This document shows, piece after piece, positions 34,176 to 38,887 of a DNA stretch of 38,887 bases (position 1 is its first letter; the number at the start of each line of letters is the position of its first letter). A model generated the notes under the pieces. That model made no database searches. It was not told where the DNA came from and was given only the letters and a program-made list of their open reading frames with translations. The translations under genes and the position numbers were made by a program. This DNA is from Gonapodya sp. JEL0774 (lineage: Eukaryota; Monoblepharomycota; Monoblepharidomycetes; Monoblepharidales; Gonapodyaceae), in the NCBI GenBank assembly GCA_027604505.1, contig JADIIX010000174.1:1-38887 (forward strand), written 5' to 3'.

Positions 34176-34762
34176 TCACACCCCAGAGTGGGCCAATCGA
34201 CAGTCGAGGAGGGCACGTGAAAGTTCCCGGGGGGGCGCGATGTGCCGGTTGTTGCGGAGGTAGGCGAGCGGGGGCATGTCGTCTCGGTCCTGTGAGGATC
34301 GCAACGGTGAGAAGACGGGGGTTTCCCTGCACAGAATCGAATCCGAGTTCCACTTCACTCACCAGAAACTCTTGGAGCGCGGTGATGCAACAGTACTCGC
34401 CCTGGACCAGAATTTTGAAGGATGACGACGTGGACCGAGCTGAGTCGGTGAACTCGACGACCGCCTGTTTGATTCCGGTCGGGGAGATATGGACGGTCTT
34501 GTTCCCCACGATCAAAAGAATCTTGGGAATGCTGGAATGAACAAAGGTGCAAGGTTGGTGCACGGTGGGTTGCCAAAACAGCGACGTTGCCAGGAAGTAA
34601 TAGTGACGCACCAGTGCCCCTAAGGTGAGACGTTACTCCTTGAAAGTTTCCTTTGTAAACACAGAACTTGTAGATGCAAGTAAGACTACGGATGGTGGGT
34701 TGTGAGTGACTCCAACCCTTTGATTTGCGAGATCGGTCGATGCTGAGCGGGTTGTAAGACAT
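34176..34762 (-). CDS. Unrecognised small protein, three exons
   Basis: Exons complement(34632..34762, 34363..34531, 34176..34289) give 137 residues in phase. I do not recognise the family. The middle is the most structured: YKGNFQGVT then IPKILLIVGNKTVHISPTG, AVVEFTDSA, SSFKILVQGEYCCITALQEF, a mix of predicted beta strands; the last exon reads PPLAYLRNNRHIAPPRELSR and ends ALLDCRLAHSGV. No signal peptide or membrane segment. Donors GTCTCA (34631) and GTGAGT (34362) with CAG acceptors support splicing. It faces away from RUS1 across a 687-bp gap. Confidence 0.55.
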
Positions 34763-35449
34763 CGTTTTACCTGTTTAGAGTCCTTTCGATTTGCTTTCTT
34801 TCTTTGTTATAGGCTTTCTTTGCTCGTGCATCCACTTTTCTGTAAGCGAAAAGTGGAAGTGAGGAGAGTGAAGTCAATCAGCGGGAGAAGGGGGAGAAGT
34901 ATCGTCATCAACATGAACTAACGGTGGTGATGTCATCAACCTAGTACAGAGTAAAATCACACCTCACAGTAATCACGGACATCAAAGTAAACGTTTATCT
35001 CGGATATTTAATGGCGAGAACTTCGAGCCGCTTCCCACCAAAAACGCGGGCAACAAGCGCGCTGTGAAACGAATGTCTCGTCCACGACCTCAAAACCTAG
35101 GTCCCACGCTTTCTGAGACGGAGTCCCTTTCCAAACATCGGGTCACTCGCTCACTCGCAGACATGTCTTGAGATGGAGTCACGGAGGACCTATAAGGCCG
35201 TAGTCGGTATCCCGGCGTAAGGCATTGGGTTCGTGTAATGCCCCGGGTGCAAAACAGAAACAAACTGCGTCGGATGGATGTGACAGACTTTTGTGGGAGT
35301 TGGCCTGGCGCCGAGTACGGCGGGAACGCCTTGACGGGGAATGGGGAGTGAGGAGTGCAGGTGGACAGGAGGGGCAAGGCCACAGGGCGGCGACGCACTC
35401 TCACCCCACCGAGTCAGGGCAGGAGCGCATCACCCCCCCACACACACGG
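34763..35449. promoter_or_regulatory. Divergent upstream region, unknown gene / RUS1
   Basis: 687 bp between opposed starts. It contains the palindrome at 34831-34857 and a CCTATAAGG box at 35189-35197 about 260 bases before the RUS1 start. The RUS1 frame stays open upstream to 35225, so part of it could be coding. Confidence 0.4.
34831..34857. repeat. Perfect 10-bp inverted repeat, 7-base spacer
   Basis: Arms TCCACTTTTC (34831-34840) and GAAAAGTGGA (34848-34857) are exact reverse complements around TGTAAGC. It sits about 70 bases upstream of the - strand start at 34762 and could be a dimer-binding site or a hairpin in the 5' leader. Confidence 0.75.
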
Positions 35450-38206
35450 ATGACATCACCATCCACGGGGCATCAGTCACCCCACACAGCAGCCCCACTT
35501 GTCGATCCTTCGCGCCCTGTCTCCCACGGTGGACAGTCTCCGCCCTCGTACCAGGACTCGCTGTACCCGCCTAACCCGACTACGACTACGACTGCACTGC
35601 CCCCACTCCGCCCACTTTCCCCTTCCCCTTCTCCCCACACCGTCATCGCTCCCTTCGCCTTCCAATCCTCAATCGTCGCGGAGGAATTCAATCTCGCTAA
35701 AACCCATTCAACTTCTTTCGCTTTCGACAAAACCCTACACAGACTCGTCCCAACCAACTCCAGATCCTGGTCGTCCCCTTCATTTGTTTTCTCGGTGGGT
35801 GCCATCCATGACCCCACGCCTGTGACGACGACTGACTCTTCCATCCATTCTCGCCCCGTTCTTACTTCTCTCCTTCTGTTGTTGTCTGTTCGTGTCTTTT
35901 CCAATCAAATTCAAATCGGCGTACCCCGGTCCCCTCCCTGTTCGCATCAGAAAGCTCGCACACATCTCCCAGTTCTTCCGTGAAGCCTTTCTTCCAGACG
36001 GCTTCCCTCACTCCGTCACACCCGACTACTTGCCCTACCAAATATGTGACTCGTGAGTTGCCTCCCGTGTCCATGGGGGTTGGATGGGTCCGAATCCGGT
36101 GGGGGCCACTTGCGCACGGACAAAGCACCAAGGGGAGAGCAGACTACCAGTGCAACCAGACCACCTTGTTCAAATGACGTGGTATTCCGAATACCAATCT
36201 AGTACCCGTTTCCCTCTCCCAGAGTCCAAGCCTTTGCAAGTGCAATAACGGGATTGCTCGCAACCCGGGCAGGTCAGTCTGTCCATCCCGTCCAGGATCT
36301 CTCCTTTCCCTTCCACACACCTCATTTGTAACTCACCCGTTCCCTCACATCCCCCACCCTTTTGTGCCTTGCAGTCCTCAAGGGTTCCGGCGTCGGCGAC
36401 ACTTCAGGTTCGTCTTCGTCCTCCCCCCTTCTTACCTTCCCATCAGCCTCGCTGCCTGTTCCGTCCACTCACGCCCACCACCCGGCCACCGTCACCCTTG
36501 TTCTTTTTCTCAGCCACGGCCACGGGCGCGCTGGTCACATGGGTCGTCAAGGACGGCACGGGCATGTTGGGGAAAATCCTCTTCGCGTGGAAGGTCAACA
36601 CCAGGCTGGATTCGGACGCAAAGGTGGGTGTGGGTGGGGGCCAAGAGGAAGTGTGTGCGTGTGTTCGTGTGGACCCGGCACCCTTGTCGTGCTCTGACCT
36701 TCACCTTTGTCGACCCCGTACTCTGTTGCTTTCCCCCATCAACCACCACCCACCCATCCAGACATGGCGCTTCGTCGCCGACAGTAAGTCCCCGCACCCT
36801 CTCCCTTTCCTCCTCTCCCCCATTCCCACCAACCATTCCCCCACCAATTCCCACCTCCCCCCCTCCGCCCCACCAGTCCTCAACGACACCGCCATCCTCA
36901 TCGACCTCCTCTCCTCCCACCTCCCCCGTCACTTGTTCCCCCTCCTCGTTGCCCTCTCCACCCTCCTCCGCGCCGTGTGCGGCGTCGCGGCCGGTGCGAG
37001 CAAATCGGCCATCACGGTGCACTTTGCGCGACTGGGGAACGCGGGGGACTTGAACGCCAAGGAGGGAAGTCAGGAGACCGTCGTGGGGCTGGCGGGGATG
37101 GTGGTGGGTTTTGGGGGGGGGGCTTGTGGGAACCTGGATCGCCCGCCCGTCGTGTGTGACTGGTAGTGTGTGTTCCCTGCCGACCCTCCCCCCGCACCAC
37201 CCGCTCGTTCCGCCTCCACCACCCCACCCCCCACACGCACACCCCCCATCGCTTCCCAGGCCGGCACCTTCCTCCTCACCTCCCTCCCCGACACTTTCCC
37301 CACCACCATGTCCCTCTTCCTCCTGCTCACCTCGTTCCACCTCTCCATCAACTACCTCGGCGTGTCCCGCGTGGTCCTGGCCACACTCAACCGGCAGCGG
37401 TCGGCCATACTCGTCGCCGAGTGGTGTCGCGCGGCGGGGGGGGGTGCGGGCGGAGGGGACGATGCGCCGCAGGTTCTGGGAAGGACAGAGGTGGCGGAAC
37501 GGGAGGGCGTGTTTTGGTGGATGGGGGGGCCCGGGGTGAGCATCGGGTGTAGGATCAGGGACGTGCTCGGTGGGTAGGGGAGAGTAGGGCAGAGTCGCTC
37601 GTTGTGTCGGCGGCGGGGCTTCGTTGCGTTTTCGGCCGTTTATCGTGCGCGGCAAACACACCCCTACCCTTCCCCTCTTCCTTTCGCGCCTTCCCCTCCC
37701 CGCCCCCAGCCCCCACCCACCCCCCGACCCACCTCTCGGCCCTCCTCGCCGCCTTCTCCCCCTCCCCGCACATCCTCACCTACCACGGCTCCACCGTCCG
37801 CGTGGCCCTCTCCTCCTCCGCACAGCCCGTCGACGTGTTCCGCGCGTGGTACCACGCGGTGGTCACGAGGTGCGCGGTCAGGGGGGACTGGGAGTGGCGG
37901 GGTTGGGAGGCGAGGGTAGGCGGGTGGGCTGGAAAGGGCGCGGGTGGTGGTGGGGGTGCGGGTGCTGCCGGCCGTGGGCTCGATGGGCCACCCCACTTGA
38001 TCACGGACCCCCACTGGGACCTGACGATGTCCACACTTGCCTTCACGCGGGCCACGTTCGACGTGTTTTTGACTCAGTTGAGGGTCAAAGGGTGGGATGT
38101 GGATAGGATGGTGGAGAGGAGTATGTTGGAGGAGGGCGTGTGGAGGTATAGGGCGGGTGGGGGTGGGGGGGCCGGGGTGGCGGGGGAGGGGTACAAGGCG
38201 GAGTGA
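35450..38206 (+). CDS. RUS1-family membrane protein (DUF647; C16orf58/UVB-sensitive)
   Basis: Exons 35450..35794, 35973..36052, 36223..36272, 36375..36407, 36514..36623, 36762..36783, 36877..37103, 37260..37569 and 37710..38206 give 557 residues. The biochemical function of the family is unknown; plant members act in UV-B sensing and vitamin B6-linked development. Core match to human C16orf58: FLPDGFPHSVTPDYLPYQ, DSVQAFASAITGLLATRA, GVGDTSATATGALVTWVVKD, TGMLGKILFAW, DSDAKTWRFVADILNDTA, AAGASKSAITVHFAR, NAKEGSQETVVGLAGM and NYLGVSRVVLATLN. Several hydrophobic segments lie between about 170 and 330. The conserved Trp after LPYQI is Cys here. Exon 6 is 22 bp. The N terminus (exon 1, disordered) and its splice to exon 2 are uncertain. 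The gene is very GC-rich with C-rich introns. Confidence 0.82.
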
Positions 38207-38654
38207 GGGAGTGTTTTTCAAGTTGTGGGGGCGTGCCCAGGCTACAGAGGGACGGGGACTGTTGGGTCGCAACTGCATGCGCCGGTGGGTGTGTCACAAA
38301 GGACGCTCTGAGGAGGTGTCGACAGCTGGGGAGCCCGCCAAATGAGAAGCGGGATACAACCGCGCGTTTCGGCGCACGGATGATACTTTCCCGCGTTTCG
38401 GCACAGTCGGGTGTGTATGCATGCATGGTAGCTTCACGATCCAGGAGGAGCGGATACCCTCGGATGAGCATATTCCAACATATTCATTCAAACCCTCGTG
38501 TATTCGGGGGTATTATTCTATCGCATGGAAACAAAGAAAATTGCAAAGTCCCGTCTTCCGTCTTCGTACCCGTGCTTGCGCAATACGCATGGAGCATGCC
38601 ACCATCGCGTCCTCATCCCGACAACACCCCTGCCTCGACTTCACACCATCTGCT
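38207..38654. other. Intergenic stretch, convergent gene ends
   Basis: 448 bp between the stop codons of RUS1 and the next gene. A direct repeat, CGCGTTTCGGC at 38363-38373 and again at 38392-38402, is the only structure noted. Confidence 0.4.
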
Positions 38655-38887
38655 CTACTTCCCTGTCTTCTGCCTCTTTGCCGGCCGGCCATCCCCCTTT
38701 CCACCCTTTCCCCCCTTGGCACCCTTTCCCCCCTTCCCACTCTCCACCCCTCCCCTCGCCAATCTCTTCCCCACCGCCTTGCGCACATTGAGTATGCCAT
38801 CTGGATTCGCACCCGAACCCGAACCCGAACCACCGGATCCTGATCCAGATGCGGTCCCGGTCCCGAGTTTGGAAAGCACCTTGAGTG
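38655..38887 (-). CDS. C-terminal end of a Gly/Lys-rich protein (partial)
   Basis: An open frame enters from beyond the right edge and ends at a TAA at 38655. It encodes a Gly-Ser run (SGSGSGGSGSGSG, from GGTTCG-like repeats), then ANPDGILNVRKAVGKRLARG and a tail of GKGG/AKGG units ending RPAKRQKTGK. Such tails are common in nucleolar and RNA-binding proteins, and PAKRQK could be a nuclear localisation signal. The family cannot be named from this fragment, and the frame might be non-coding. Confidence 0.45.
   Translation of the reverse strand, partial: LKVLSKLGTGTASGSGSGGSGSGSGANPDGILNVRKAVGKRLARGGVESGKGGKGAKGGKGGKGDGRPAKRQKTGK

Noticed and set aside
36510..37661. 383-residue open frame on the - strand
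   Set aside because: Antisense shadow of the GC-rich RUS1 gene; low-complexity Gly/Glu and Pro runs only.
38660..38887. GGTTCG-type repeat as a microsatellite or telomere-like array
   Set aside because: Too short and imperfect; better explained as codons for a Gly-Ser linker.

Overview
The window is nuclear DNA of an intron-rich, gene-dense eukaryote, most likely a flagellated early-diverging (chytrid-like) fungus; this placement is an inference. Genes carry many short GT-AG introns (most about 55-120 bp) and several tiny exons (11, 16, 20, 22, 23 and 24 bp), with intergenic gaps usually of 80-500 bp. The set is opisthokont housekeeping plus genes tied to cilia or flagella (an enkurin-domain protein, Rab28). 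There are no rRNA or tRNA genes, CRISPR arrays or complete mobile elements that I can support. Exon models were made by hand from reading frame, splice phase and family similarity; every internal junction quoted keeps frame unless stated.

Layout. 1-1489 (-): U4/U6 snRNP protein Prp3, 3' end off the window. 1843-3778 (+): ESCRT-I subunit Vps37 with an N-terminal UEV domain. 3865-7503 (-): a TM-PXA-RGS-PX-Nexin_C sorting nexin (Mdm1/SNX13 type). 7651-8218 (-): a MAX/MLX-like bHLH-zip factor, divergent from 8478-13744 (+), a valyl-tRNA synthetase that reads without a stop into a complete eEF1B beta guanine-exchange factor. 13953-14494 (+): a small coiled-coil protein. 14975-18658 (+): gamma-tubulin complex protein GCP2. 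18793-19542 (+): Rab28. 19787-20491 (+): SRP9. 20650-22149 (+): enkurin-domain protein (ENKD1-like). 22230-23331 (-): SUMO ligase Nse2/Mms21, divergent from 23679-25928 (+), GPI-transamidase subunit PIG-S. 26038-27936 (+): class I histone deacetylase. 28094-32447 (-): type II phosphatidylinositol 4-kinase with a giant disordered N terminus. 32601-33116 (-): an intronless SRPBCC/AHSA1-like protein of bacterial look. 34176-34762 (-): an unrecognised three-exon gene. 35450-38206 (+): a RUS1/DUF647 membrane protein. 38655-38887 (-): the C-terminal end of a Gly/Lys-rich protein.

The most interesting object is the ValRS-eEF1B beta fusion. In animals valyl-tRNA synthetase sits in a complex with the eEF1 exchange factors; here the two activities appear to be one 1283-residue polypeptide, joined by an ordinary 76-bp intron, and the eEF1B part has no start codon of its own. 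Secondary points are a probable bacterial gene acquisition (SRPBCC), a predicted GC-AG intron and a missing palmitoylation motif in the PI 4-kinase, a Gln-to-Glu change in the GTPase motif of Rab28, a stem-loop palindrome between divergent genes, and strong base-composition differences: the ends of the window (about 1-1500 and 28,500-38,887) are GC-rich and low-complexity, the middle is balanced.

The genes do not form a pathway. Divergent pairs (Prp3/Vps37, bHLH/ValRS-eEF1B, Nse2/PIG-S, unknown/RUS1) share short upstream regions that probably act as two-way promoters.
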